From CAYJLC01 sp044426345 (lineage in GTDB: Bacteria; Bacillota; Clostridia; Oscillospirales; Butyricicoccaceae), in contig JAWXUP010000004.1 of assembly GCA_044426345.1 (NCBI GenBank), positions 36,694 to 100,693 of the forward strand: a stretch of 64,000 bases of DNA. The letters run 5' to 3'. The notes beneath the pieces are model-generated. The model was not told the DNA's origin and searched no databases. It saw only the letters and a list, made by a program, of their open reading frames with translations. Shown here piece by piece: positions 34,995 to 44,310 of this stretch. The translations under genes were made by a program, and so were the position numbers. How positions within the stretch are numbered: the stretch's first letter is position 1; each line of letters opens with the position of its first letter.

Positions 34995-35804
34995 CTAAAT
35001 CTCTTTTAATACTTCAACAGTTTTCTTGTGAAGCTCTTTTCTTTCATTTGCATTCGTTTGTCTTGCGATAAAATAGTTATAGAAAATATCTACAATAACC
35101 AAAATCGGAAATTGTGGGGATATCATATTCCCTTGAGCTAGATTGCTAAAAGCCGGGCAGATTATTTTTTCATCACAATATCCATACTCCTGCATCTTAT
35201 TAGAAGTTATTATAACCGTTTTCGCTCCATTGGCTTTTGCTTGTTCTAATGAAAATAAAACCTCTTTTTTCTCACCACTAAGTGAAATACCAATCATCAA
35301 GCATTTTTCATCTTGGAAGACAGATTTCATACGCATTTCATCAACATCGCTAACCGATTCCATTCTAACACCTAGTCGCATAAATCTGTTTTTCATTTCA
35401 TATGCCGAAAGACCCGAACTACCAACGCCAATAACCAACACGTGTTCTGCGTTATCTAGCATTTCTATAAATCTTTCTATCTGTTTTTCATCTATACTTT
35501 GAACTTGTCTTAATAATTCATTATATGAATTTAGCACGTGTTCTATATTTGTCGAAAACTCATCGGCATTTTCTATAAAATTCTCTTCGTATCGATAGAC
35601 AAATTCACGATATCCGTGGAATCCACATTTTTGAGCAAATCGTGAAAGTGTCGATTCGGATACAAAAAGCTTTGCTGTTATTTTTCTACTAGAAAAATCT
35701 TCTTTTATACGGTTTTTTATGAAATAATCAGCCACTACCATTTCAGTTTTGGTTAAATTTTTATAATTTTTTGCTATAATTTCAATAATAGTGTCACGTA
35801 CCAT
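34995..35804 (-). CDS. RpiR-family transcriptional regulator (HTH + SIS)
   Basis: A 269-residue regulator. HTH_6 DNA-binding domain at about 1-77 (KLFVSESTLSRFAQKCGFHGYREFVYRY) and SIS sugar-phosphate-binding domain at about 115-245 (VLVIGVGSSGLSAYEMKNRFMRLG). RpiR proteins sense phosphosugars; one encoded with nanE probably responds to a ManNAc-6-P or GlcNAc-6-P type ligand. The inverted repeat at 38071-38114 over the operon promoter is the likely operator. Confidence 0.9.
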   Translation of the reverse strand: MVRDTIIEIIAKNYKNLTKTEMVVADYFIKNRIKEDFSSRKITAKLFVSESTLSRFAQKCGFHGYREFVYRYEENFIENADEFSTNIEHVLNSYNELLRQVQSIDEKQIERFIEMLDNAEHVLVIGVGSSGLSAYEMKNRFMRLGVRMESVSDVDEMRMKSVFQDEKCLMIGISLSGEKKEVLFSLEQAKANGAKTVIITSNKMQEYGYCDEKIICPAFSNLAQGNMISPQFPILVIVDIFYNYFIARQTNANERKELHKKTVEVLKEI

Positions 35805-35820
35805 AAATCACCTCTATAAA

Positions 35821-37320
35821 TTAATCGTCTATACCTAGTATATCATTAATTGCATTTTTAAACAATACTGCTTTTGCGCCATAAATTGCTTGAACGCCAC
35901 CTTTTACTTGAAGAACTGCAGTTGCGCCTAAAGCTTTCAATTTGTCATTGTCTACTTTATTTACGTCTTTAACGCTTACACGAAGTCTTGTGATACAAGC
36001 ATCTACATCTTCAATATTTTCAGCTCCACCTAATGCTGCTAATACTTTTGCTGCATCTTCTTTAATTGATGATTTAGTTTCAATTTTAACTTGATCGCCT
36101 TCGTCTTCGTCAGCACGACCTGGAGTTTGGATATTGAATTTTGTGATAAGGAATCTGAATGAGAAGTAGTATAAGAATGACCAAGCTATGCCAAATGGAA
36201 TTTGTAATATCCAGTTTGTTTTATCATTGCCTTGTAACATACCGAATAAAGTAAAGTCAATTAAACCACCTGAGAAAGTATTGCCGATTGAAATGTTTAT
36301 TAAATCTGCGATTAAGAAAGATACGCCGTCTAAGAATGCGTGGAAAACGTAAAGTAGAGGCGATACGAATAAGAACATATATTCGATTGGTTCAGTGATA
36401 CCTGTTAAGAATGATGTTAATGCAACGCTCAAGAAAACGCCCATATATTTTTTTCTATTTTCAGGTTTTGCGCAGTGATACATCGCAAGACAAGCTGCTG
36501 GAAGACCGAACATCATAGTTGAGAAACGACCTGCGAAGAAACGAGTGCCTTCTGTGAATAAACCTGTGTGTGAAGGGTCTGCAAGTTGTGCGAAGAAAAT
36601 ATTTTGTGCACCTGCAACTGATACGCCATTTACAACTTCAACACCACCTAGTTCAGTTAACCAGAACATTGGATAAATCATATGATGTAGACCAACAGCG
36701 CCACATAAACGCATTAAGAATCCATATAAGAAACTACCAAATACACCCATAACTGCAATTGCTTCGCCTACTACTACTAAACCATTTTGTAGTGGAGGCC
36801 AAACAACAAAGAATGCTGCGCCTACGAAAATAGCTGCGAAAGAAGTTGCTATTGGAACGAAACGAGAGCCACCGAAGAATCCTAAGAATTGTGGAAGTTC
36901 GATATTTTGGTATTTATTATGTAAGTTTACAGATATGATACCCATTACCAAAGCACCAACAACACCTGTGTCGATAGAGTTACCACCTGGATTAAATACT
37001 GTAATCATAGCACCGATTGTTGCATTCATTACTAGAAATCCAACAACACCTGCTAAAGCTGCAGTACCTTTATCTTTTCTGGCAAGACCGATACATAAAC
37101 CGATACATAGTAGCAATGCTATATTAGCAAAAACGATGCTACCTGCTGCAGACATAATTGTGAATATACCTTGTAAAATTGGTTGATTTAAGAAAGGATA
37201 TGCTGCGATTGTTGCAGCTGATGAAAATGCTCCACCGATACCTAAAAGTAAACCAGCTGCCGGTAAGATTGCTATTGGTAGCATAAACGCTTTACCAACT
37301 TTTTGTAAGAACTTAAACAT
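35821..37320 (-). CDS. PTS IIBC permease, glucose/N-acetylglucosamine family
   Basis: Transports and phosphorylates a sugar at the membrane. It has 499 residues: IIC domain at about 1-395 with around ten TMs and the substrate-binding TGITEPIEYMFLFV motif, then IIB at about 420-495 with phosphorylated Cys442 in DACITRLRVSV. No IIA domain; that is the separate gene in this operon. With nanE as neighbour the substrate is more likely an amino sugar such as ManNAc or MurNAc-like than plain glucose, but motifs do not settle this. Confidence 0.9.
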   Translation of the reverse strand: MFKFLQKVGKAFMLPIAILPAAGLLLGIGGAFSSAATIAAYPFLNQPILQGIFTIMSAAGSIVFANIALLLCIGLCIGLARKDKGTAALAGVVGFLVMNATIGAMITVFNPGGNSIDTGVVGALVMGIISVNLHNKYQNIELPQFLGFFGGSRFVPIATSFAAIFVGAAFFVVWPPLQNGLVVVGEAIAVMGVFGSFLYGFLMRLCGAVGLHHMIYPMFWLTELGGVEVVNGVSVAGAQNIFFAQLADPSHTGLFTEGTRFFAGRFSTMMFGLPAACLAMYHCAKPENRKKYMGVFLSVALTSFLTGITEPIEYMFLFVSPLLYVFHAFLDGVSFLIADLINISIGNTFSGGLIDFTLFGMLQGNDKTNWILQIPFGIAWSFLYYFSFRFLITKFNIQTPGRADEDEGDQVKIETKSSIKEDAAKVLAALGGAENIEDVDACITRLRVSVKDVNKVDNDKLKALGATAVLQVKGGVQAIYGAKAVLFKNAINDILGIDD

Positions 37321-37325
37321 AAAAT

Positions 37326-38006
37326 TTAACCCTCTTTCTTTTGTTTTATTACATCATAAAATGTTTTTGTTATTAATTGTGGTCTGGTTATCGCCGATCC
37401 AACAACTGCACTATAGACACCACATTCTTCATAAACTCTTTTTAAATCTTCTGGTGTATTTATTTTTCCTTCTGCAATTATTGGTACATTTAATTCTCGC
37501 ACGCATTTTGACAGCAATTCAAAATTTGGTCCATCTAGTTTTTCACCGTATCCAGTGTATCCACAAAGAGTAGTTGATACAATGTCAAAACCGATTTCTG
37601 CTGCTTTTTTACATTCTTCAAAAGTAGAACAATCTGCCATTGCGTATCGTCCTTTTTCTTTGATTTTTTTCACTAAATCTTCTAGTTTTTCACCGTTTGG
37701 TCTAACTCTATCAGTTGCATCAATTGCAATGATTTCACATTTTGTAGTTAAAAGTTCTTCGACTTCTTTTAATGTTGGAGTAATAAAAACGTCGCTGTCT
37801 TCGTATACTCTTTTTATGATTCCTATAATAGGTAAGTCGCAAACTCTAGCGATTTCGTTGATATCATCAACCGATTGAGCTCTTATTCCAGACGCACCAC
37901 CTTCTTTTGCCGCTATTGCCATTCTACCCATTATATAACTAGAATGTAACGGTTCGTGAGGCAATGCTTGACACGAAACAACTAATTTTCCTTTTATTCG
38001 TTCCAT
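37326..38006 (-). CDS. nanE: N-acetylmannosamine-6-phosphate 2-epimerase
   Basis: Converts ManNAc-6-P to GlcNAc-6-P. It has 226 residues and starts MERIKGKLVVSCQALPHEPL, typical of NanE; IAIDATDRVRP, ADCSTFEECKKAAEIGFD and IIAEGKINTPEDL form the TIM-barrel phosphate and catalytic sites. The ATG at 38006 follows AAAGGAG; the frame is open upstream to 38117 but runs through the promoter. First gene of the operon with a PTS. nanA, nanK, nagA and nagB are not in the window, which fits direct PTS uptake of ManNAc as its 6-phosphate. Confidence 0.93.
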   Translation of the reverse strand: MERIKGKLVVSCQALPHEPLHSSYIMGRMAIAAKEGGASGIRAQSVDDINEIARVCDLPIIGIIKRVYEDSDVFITPTLKEVEELLTTKCEIIAIDATDRVRPNGEKLEDLVKKIKEKGRYAMADCSTFEECKKAAEIGFDIVSTTLCGYTGYGEKLDGPNFELLSKCVRELNVPIIAEGKINTPEDLKRVYEECGVYSAVVGSAITRPQLITKTFYDVIKQKKEG

Positions 38007-38062
38007 AAACTCTCCTTTATCAGTAAATTTTCTTTTGAAGAACTGTTTTATCGTATGCCTTA

Positions 38063-38114
38063 TTATTACATTTAACCAATAAAATGTCAATATAACTGTA
38101 ATTTTTTGGTTAAA
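38063..38114 (-). promoter_or_regulatory. nanE operon promoter with flanking inverted-repeat operator
   Basis: Minus strand TTGACA (38090-38085), 16-base spacer, TAATAA (38068-38063; 17-18 bases if the -10 is shifted). The perfect inverted repeat TTTAACCAA (38071-38079) and TTGGTTAAA (38106-38114), 35 bases apart centre to centre, encloses the -35, so a bound regulator would block polymerase. Probable RpiR site. The rest of the 337-base gap 38007-38343 holds the abfD terminator and AT-rich DNA. Confidence 0.65.
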
Positions 38115-38287
38115 CAATCATTTTTTGATAAATTTGTGATATTTTTCTCATTTGTTCGAAAGTACTTTCTATCATTTGATTGAATGTTTCATCAAGTTTA
38201 CTATATTATTAGATTTATTTTTAGCTATAATTTACAAGTGTGCACTTTTAGTAAAAGTGCCATAAATTAAACATTTCATTTTTTATA

Positions 38288-38332
38288 ACAAAAAAACACG
38301 TAAAATCTGTTAGCTCAGACTTTACGTGTTTA
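38288..38332 (-). terminator. Terminator of the 4-hydroxybutyryl-CoA dehydratase gene
   Basis: AAACACGTAAAGTCTG and CAGATTTTACGTGTTT pair (one mismatch) around AGCTAA, followed by T's on the minus strand. Confidence 0.88.
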
Positions 38333-38343
38333 AATTTATGTAT

Positions 38344-39789
38344 TTATTTAATATTTGCAAGTGTTTTTGCAAGTTCTTTTTTCGCACCTAAATCAGATTG
38401 TCTTGAAATCATAATTCTTTGAGCTTGTGGAGAACCAGCACCGTGCATTGATTCGGTTCTGTAACCTACAGCTGCAGTTCCTAATGTAATATTCTCAATT
38501 AAACGCAAAACTCTCATTCTATCTTCCGTAGAAACTTTAGTTGAACCCATCAAATATTTATCGATTATTGGTTTTAAATCAGGGTGATTATAATCTTTTT
38601 CTGATGGCATTGTAACCATAAGTCCACCAGCGATATCTTCTGCAAGTCGTGTGATTTCATAAGGGAAACGAGTGATGTTTTGTTTACAAACATTTGCTAA
38701 TAACATATCAATTAGATAGTTACCTGCCTCAGTTTTTGTTCCTTCACAAGAACACGCAATACCACAAGAATATAAAGTTTCGTTTAAATGTGTCATTTCA
38801 ATGATTTTATCTTTAACGTGTGATGCTTTATCTGCACCGTTATATTCTGCTGCAAGCGCAGTAGCACCTATTAACACATCACCAACACCAACTTTACAAC
38901 CACCGTAAGATTGTCTGTGATATCCAGCAAAACGTTCAACCATCATACCAGCAAATTGAGTTTCACCATTTAAGAAAATTCTATCATTTGGAACAAAAAC
39001 ATCTTCAAATATAATTAATGCCTCGTGTCCACCATAAACTTTGTTACCAACGTCGATATCAGCATATTCTTCAAGTTTTCTTGTATCGCAAGATTGACGT
39101 CCGTAAATTAATAAAATGCCTTCTGCATCAGATTCAATAGCAAAAGATACTGCATAATCTTTGTCTGCCTCTTTCATTGAAATTGTAGGCATAACAAGGA
39201 TTTCGTGCGAATTTATAATACCAGTTTGGTGTGCTTTACAACCACGAACTACGATACCATCTTCCCTGCGTTCAACAACTCTCAAGTACATATCTGGATC
39301 TTCTTGTTGTGACGGACCTTTAGAACGGTCACCTTTAGGGTCTGTCATCGCACCATCAACAACTAAGTCATTTTCTTCAACATATGTCCAATATTTTTTA
39401 AAGTTTTCATGATAATTTGTTCCACAAGCTTTGTCTGTTTCAAATGTAGTTGAAAAAACAGCATTAGAAGCATCCATACCAACGCAACGTTGGAAACAAG
39501 CACCAGTATTTTGTCCCATCAAACGCAACATTTTTACTTTTTTAACCAAATCATCTGTACTTTGATGTAAATGTGTAAATCTGTTGATTTTTTTACCAGT
39601 AAGAACTGAAGTAGCTGTCATAATATCTTCATATTCTTCTTTTTCTGCTAATTCATAAGTTTTTGCTACTGAATTTAGCGAAGGACGAATAAGTGGGTGC
39701 TCTGTAGGATTTTCAATTTTTTCTCCCATTGCATACAAATTCAAATTCAAAGTTTTAAGACTTGCTAAGTATTCTTCTCTCGTTTTCAT
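38344..39789 (-). CDS. abfD: 4-hydroxybutyryl-CoA dehydratase / vinylacetyl-CoA isomerase
   Basis: Dehydrates 4-hydroxybutyryl-CoA to crotonyl-CoA by a radical mechanism using FAD and a [4Fe-4S] cluster. It has 481 residues of the HpaB/AbfD fold. The four cluster ligands known from the Clostridium aminobutyricum enzyme (Cys99, Cys103, His292, Cys299) appear here one position earlier: Cys98, Cys102 (ACFQRC), His291 and Cys298 (HRQSYGGC). A single-gene unit with its own promoter and terminator. No 4-hydroxybutyrate CoA-transferase, 4-hydroxybutyrate dehydrogenase or butyryl-CoA genes are adjacent. The divergent CoA ligase could activate its substrate. Confidence 0.92.
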   Translation of the reverse strand: MKTREEYLASLKTLNLNLYAMGEKIENPTEHPLIRPSLNSVAKTYELAEKEEYEDIMTATSVLTGKKINRFTHLHQSTDDLVKKVKMLRLMGQNTGACFQRCVGMDASNAVFSTTFETDKACGTNYHENFKKYWTYVEENDLVVDGAMTDPKGDRSKGPSQQEDPDMYLRVVERREDGIVVRGCKAHQTGIINSHEILVMPTISMKEADKDYAVSFAIESDAEGILLIYGRQSCDTRKLEEYADIDVGNKVYGGHEALIIFEDVFVPNDRIFLNGETQFAGMMVERFAGYHRQSYGGCKVGVGDVLIGATALAAEYNGADKASHVKDKIIEMTHLNETLYSCGIACSCEGTKTEAGNYLIDMLLANVCKQNITRFPYEITRLAEDIAGGLMVTMPSEKDYNHPDLKPIIDKYLMGSTKVSTEDRMRVLRLIENITLGTAAVGYRTESMHGAGSPQAQRIMISRQSDLGAKKELAKTLANIK

Positions 39790-39896
39790 TGTTTCTCTCT
39801 CCTCTTTATCATCAAAAATAACTTATTAAAATAAAAAAAGACATACTAACACCCGTTAATACACCTTTGTATTTCGTTAAATATTTCTCTAATTTT

Positions 39897-39925
39897 ATTA
39901 TACTCCCTGCTCACAATAATTACAA
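39897..39925 (-). promoter_or_regulatory. Promoter of the abfD-like gene
   Basis: Minus strand TTGTAA (39925-39920), 17-base spacer, TATAAT (39902-39897). It lies in the 442-base divergent gap 39790-40231, which is very AT-rich and otherwise shows only the promoter at 40141. Confidence 0.65.
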
Positions 39926-40140
39926 TTAACTATAAATGCCATTTTCATACTACTTTTAGGTTATTTTATAATTCTTGAGTATTATTAATATTCATCAAAA
40001 CTAGCATTTATTATAGTACTTTCAATAAATTTATTTATGTAAATTAAAATTCAGTTTGACTATTAATATAATACTTATACATATATTTTTAGATTTAATC
40101 ATTATTATTGTAAAATATAACATAAATTCTTTAAGAATAC

Positions 40141-40169
40141 TTGACAAAATAATTAGAATTTTGTAAAAT
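40141..40169 (+). promoter_or_regulatory. Promoter of the ligase-ior operon
   Basis: TTGACA (40141-40146), 17-base spacer, TAAAAT (40164-40169), 62 bases before the ligase start codon. Confidence 0.8.
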
Positions 40170-40231
40170 ATAGTTATATGTTTTTTAATTTAAAGCATTA
40201 AAGCATATCACTAGAAAGGATAAGATACATT

Positions 40232-41869
40232 ATGTTAATTACACAGATGCTGGCAAGAAATGCTGTAAATTACCCTGATGACGTGGCGCTTGTAACCATA
40301 AGTCCTAAACCAGAATATGAAAAGAGAAAAACTTGGCGAGATTATGATTTGATTGAAACTAACAAAATGGATGATGATTTTCGCACTCAACTTACTTGGA
40401 AAGAATTTGACATTCGTGCAAATCGTTTTGCGAACTTACTTCTAACTAGAGGTGTGAAAAAAGGCGATAAAGTTGCTATTTTGTTGATGAACTGTAGCGA
40501 GTGGTTACCAATTTACTTTGGAATTTTACGTATGGGCGCACTTGCCGTACCACTAAATTATCGTTATACTGCAGACGAAATTAAATATTGCTTAGACTTA
40601 TCAGAATCTTCTATACTTATTTTCGGACCTGAATTTACAGGACGTGTTGAATCTATCGTCGGAATTATTCCAGCTGTTAAATCTCTATTATATGTAGGCG
40701 ATGATGCTCCTATGTTCTCTGATTCTTACGAAGAAATGATACATTACTGCGTTGGTGATTACCCTAACATAAAGCTTACCGAAGATGATTTAGCTGCAAT
40801 ATACTTTTCTTCTGGTACTACAGGTTTCCCAAAAGCAATTGTTCACGCTCACAAAGCACTAACTCATTCTGCTATTGTTGAACAAGCACATCACGGACAA
40901 ACCAAAGATGACGTTTTCTTGTGCATTCCACCTTTGTACCATACCGGAGCCAAAATGCACTGGTTTGGTAGTTTGATTTCTGGTGGTAAAGCAGTTCTTT
41001 TAAAAGGTGCTACTCCTGAATGGATTTTAGCAACTGCAAGCGAAGAAAAATGCTCAATTGTATGGCTGTTAGTTCCATGGGCTCAAGATATTTTAGACGC
41101 TGTAGACCGTGGTGACCTAAAAATGGACGATTATACATTAGAACAATGGAGACTTATGCACATTGGTGCTCAACCTGTTCCAACCAGCTTAATCAAACGC
41201 TGGAAAGACTTATTCCCTCATCACGAATACGATACAAACTACGGTTTATCTGAATCAATCGGTCCTGGTTGTGTTCATTTAGGTGTAGAAAATATACATA
41301 AAGTTGGCGCTATCGGCGTTGCAGGACACGGTTGGAAAGTGAAAATCGTTGACGAAAACCGTAACGAGGTAGCTCAAGGCGAAGTTGGTGAACTTGCAGT
41401 TGCTGGTGCTGGCGTAATGCTTTGTTATTTCAATGATGAAAAAGCTACAAACGATGTTCTTGACGGCGAATGGCTTTACACTGGAGATATGGCTCAAATG
41501 GACGACGAAGGTTTTATTTACCTTGTTGACCGTAAAAAAGACGTTATCATTTCTGGTGGTGAAAACTTATATCCTGTTCAAATCGAGGATTTCCTAGCTA
41601 AAAATGATAAAATCAAAGATGTTGCGGTTATCGGACTCCCTGATAAACGTTTGGGTGAAATTGCTACAGCAATCATTGAAGTTAAGCCTGATATGACGCT
41701 TACCGAACAAGATATTGAGCTATTTTGCAATGCTTTGCCAAGATATAAACGTCCTAGAAAAATTATCTTTGCTGAAGTTCCTCGTAACCCAACTGGTAAA
41801 ATTGAAAAACCAAAACTACGTGAAAAATACAGCGCTTCAAATCTAGTTGCACAACAATTCCATACCTAA
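40232..41869 (+). CDS. AMP-forming acyl/aryl-CoA synthetase
   Basis: Activates a carboxylic acid to its CoA thioester with ATP. It has 545 residues of the ANL superfamily: P-loop FSSGTTGFPKAIVHAHKA (about 192-209), A5 region NYGLSESIG, A7 YTGDMAQMDDEGFIY, A8 DRKKDVIISGGENLYP and catalytic Lys in NPTGKIEKPK. Substrate is not predictable; neighbours suggest an aryl acid, or 4-hydroxybutyrate for the divergent dehydratase. First gene of an operon with iorA and iorB, 48 bases before iorA. RBS AAAGGA. Confidence 0.88.
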   Translation: MLITQMLARNAVNYPDDVALVTISPKPEYEKRKTWRDYDLIETNKMDDDFRTQLTWKEFDIRANRFANLLLTRGVKKGDKVAILLMNCSEWLPIYFGILRMGALAVPLNYRYTADEIKYCLDLSESSILIFGPEFTGRVESIVGIIPAVKSLLYVGDDAPMFSDSYEEMIHYCVGDYPNIKLTEDDLAAIYFSSGTTGFPKAIVHAHKALTHSAIVEQAHHGQTKDDVFLCIPPLYHTGAKMHWFGSLISGGKAVLLKGATPEWILATASEEKCSIVWLLVPWAQDILDAVDRGDLKMDDYTLEQWRLMHIGAQPVPTSLIKRWKDLFPHHEYDTNYGLSESIGPGCVHLGVENIHKVGAIGVAGHGWKVKIVDENRNEVAQGEVGELAVAGAGVMLCYFNDEKATNDVLDGEWLYTGDMAQMDDEGFIYLVDRKKDVIISGGENLYPVQIEDFLAKNDKIKDVAVIGLPDKRLGEIATAIIEVKPDMTLTEQDIELFCNALPRYKRPRKIIFAEVPRNPTGKIEKPKLREKYSASNLVAQQFHT

Positions 41870-41917
41870 CATTAACGGTATGTTCTATAAAAACGATTTA
41901 TAAGGAGAGGTTAAGCT

Positions 41918-43651
41918 ATGAAAGAACGAATGCTTGGCAACGCAGCAGTTGCCAGAGGTGCATATGAGGCTGGTGTGACGGTAGCAACAGCATATCCTGG
42001 TACACCAAGCACAGAAATTACAGAAGAAATTGCACAGTACGATGAAATTTACTGCGAATGGTCACCAAACGAAAAGGTATCTGCTGAAGTTGCAATCGGT
42101 GCATCAATAGCTGGTGCAAGATCTATGACTAGTATGAAACACGTTGGTCTAAATGTTATGGCTGACCCTATTTTTACTGCTAGCTATACAGGTGTAAACG
42201 GTGGTTTTGTTCTATGCGTAGCAGATGACCCAGGTATGCATTCATCTCAAAACGAACAAGATTCACGTCATTACGCAATGGCATCAAAAATCCCTATGTT
42301 AGAACCTGCAGATTCTTCAGAATGTAAAGAATTCACTAAAGCAGCGTTTGAATTAAGCGAAAAATTTGATGTTCCAACTTTTTTACGTTTATCAACTCGA
42401 GTTTCACATTCACAATCAATGGTTGAAATTTGCGACAGAGAAGATGTTCCACTAAAACCTTACGAAAAAAACATTGAAAAATACGTTATGATGCCTGGTT
42501 ACGCTATTAAACGTCACGTTATCGTTGAACAACGTATGCGTAATTTAGAAGCTTTTGCCGAAACTACAGAACTTAACGAAATTGAAGATAATGGCAAAAA
42601 AATTGGTGTAATCACTGCTGGTATTGCCTATACATACGCAAAAGAAGCTCTTGGTGAAGAGGCAGATTTTCTAAAACTAGGTATGGTATACCCTCTTCCA
42701 ACTCAAAAAATTCTTGATTTTGCAAAAAAACACGATGTAACTTATGTTATCGAAGAATTAGATCCATTTATCGAAACTCACTGTAAAGCTATCGGTGCTG
42801 ATGTAAAAGGTAAAGATTTATTCACTTTGCTTGGCGAATATACACCTTCACAAATCGCTAGTGTAGTTTTAGGAAAAGAACCAGCTGAAAGCTCAAGCAT
42901 TGATGAAATCCTACCAATCAGACCACCTGTTATGTGTGCAGGTTGTCCTCACCGTGGTGCTTTTTACGTGCTAAAAAAATTAGGCTTAGTTGTTTCTGGC
43001 GACATCGGTTGTTATACTTTAGGCGCTGTTGCTCCACTTCAAAGTGTTGATACTACAATTTGTATGGGTGCATCTGTTTCAGCTGCTCATGGTATGGAAA
43101 AAGCTCGTGGCCGTGAATTTGGTAAAAAAGTTGTGTCAGTTATCGGTGATTCAACCTTTATGCACTCAGGTATTACAGGTTTAATTGACGTTGTGTATAA
43201 TAAAGGAGCTGGTACTACTATTATTTTAGATAACTCTATAACTGGTATGACTGGACATCAAGAAAATCCTACAACAGGCAGAACTATAAAAGGAGAACCA
43301 ACTAAACAAGTTGACCTAATAGCTCTTTGTAAAGCCGTTGGTATTGACCACGTTGTAGTTGCAGACCCATTTGACCTTAAAGGTTTTGAAGCGGTTGTTA
43401 AAGAAGAAACTGGACGTGACGAACCTTCTGTTATCATCGCTCAACGTCCTTGTGCGTTACTTAAATCTGTAAAATATACTGGTACTTGCGTTATAAATGA
43501 CAATTGTAAAAACTGTAAGCTTTGTATGAAACTCGGTTGTCCTGCGATTTCTGTTGTTAACAACAAAGTTGTCATTGATGCTACACAATGTAACGGTTGT
43601 GGTTTATGCTTAAATGTTTGCCCATTTAATGCAATTAGCAAGGAGGGTTAA
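41918..43651 (+). CDS. iorA: Indolepyruvate:ferredoxin oxidoreductase, alpha subunit
   Basis: Oxidatively decarboxylates aryl-pyruvates to aryl-acetyl-CoA, reducing ferredoxin; TPP-dependent. It has 577 residues: pyrimidine-binding domain first (TAYPGTPSTEI), TPP-binding domain about 330-500 (PPVMCAGCPHRGAFYVL, IGDSTFMHSG), and a C-terminal 2[4Fe-4S] ferredoxin domain with CKNCKLCMKLGCP and CNGCGLCLNVCP. Partner of IorB five bases downstream. In aromatic amino acid fermentation it works after a transaminase; run backwards it could fix CO2 onto aryl-acetyl-CoA. Confidence 0.95.
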   Translation: MKERMLGNAAVARGAYEAGVTVATAYPGTPSTEITEEIAQYDEIYCEWSPNEKVSAEVAIGASIAGARSMTSMKHVGLNVMADPIFTASYTGVNGGFVLCVADDPGMHSSQNEQDSRHYAMASKIPMLEPADSSECKEFTKAAFELSEKFDVPTFLRLSTRVSHSQSMVEICDREDVPLKPYEKNIEKYVMMPGYAIKRHVIVEQRMRNLEAFAETTELNEIEDNGKKIGVITAGIAYTYAKEALGEEADFLKLGMVYPLPTQKILDFAKKHDVTYVIEELDPFIETHCKAIGADVKGKDLFTLLGEYTPSQIASVVLGKEPAESSSIDEILPIRPPVMCAGCPHRGAFYVLKKLGLVVSGDIGCYTLGAVAPLQSVDTTICMGASVSAAHGMEKARGREFGKKVVSVIGDSTFMHSGITGLIDVVYNKGAGTTIILDNSITGMTGHQENPTTGRTIKGEPTKQVDLIALCKAVGIDHVVVADPFDLKGFEAVVKEETGRDEPSVIIAQRPCALLKSVKYTGTCVINDNCKNCKLCMKLGCPAISVVNNKVVIDATQCNGCGLCLNVCPFNAISKEG

Positions 43652-43656
43652 TCAAT

Positions 43657-44229
43657 ATGACTAGAAATATTATGATTGTCGGCGTAGGTGGTCAAGGAAC
43701 ATTACTTACAAGCCGAATTTTAGGAAATACTGTAGTAAATCAAGGTCACGATGTTAAAGTTTCAGAGGTTCACGGTATGAGTCAACGTGGAGGTAGCGTT
43801 ACAACTTACGTTAAGTACGGTAAAAAAGTTTACTCTCCAGTAATTGATAAAGGCGAGGCAGATTTAATCATCGCTTTCGAACTATTAGAAGCTTATCGTG
43901 CACTACCTTACCTAAGAAAAGGTGGCAAAATGATAGTTAATAATCAACAAATTAATCCTATGCCTGTAATAATCGGCGCTATGGACTACCCTACTGATAT
44001 ATTAGCAAAATTATCTGACAAAGTTAACGTTGTTGCAGTTGATGCCCTTCCTTTAGCTCTTGAAGCAGGTAATTCTAAAGCTACAAACGTTGTTCTTATA
44101 GGTGTGCTTGCAAAAAGTACAGAAATTCCATACGAACACTGGATTGATGCATTAAAACAAACCGTTCCTGCAAAATTCTTAGATTTAAACTTAAAAGCTT
44201 TTGATTTAGGATATAATTTACAAAAGTAA
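43657..44229 (+). CDS. iorB: Indolepyruvate:ferredoxin oxidoreductase, beta subunit
   Basis: A 190-residue gamma-type 2-oxoacid oxidoreductase domain protein that completes IorA. GVGGQGTLLTSRILGNTVVNQG and SEVHGMSQRGGSV are the family signatures. Its RBS AAGGAGG overlaps the iorA stop codon, so the two are coupled. Confidence 0.95.
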   Translation: MTRNIMIVGVGGQGTLLTSRILGNTVVNQGHDVKVSEVHGMSQRGGSVTTYVKYGKKVYSPVIDKGEADLIIAFELLEAYRALPYLRKGGKMIVNNQQINPMPVIIGAMDYPTDILAKLSDKVNVVAVDALPLALEAGNSKATNVVLIGVLAKSTEIPYEHWIDALKQTVPAKFLDLNLKAFDLGYNLQK

Positions 44230-44310
44230 AATCGCCTTTTTAGTCGATATTGCCAAGTAAAATACACGATAACAATTATAAAAAACTCAAAATTTCAAGG
44301 AGGACAACCC

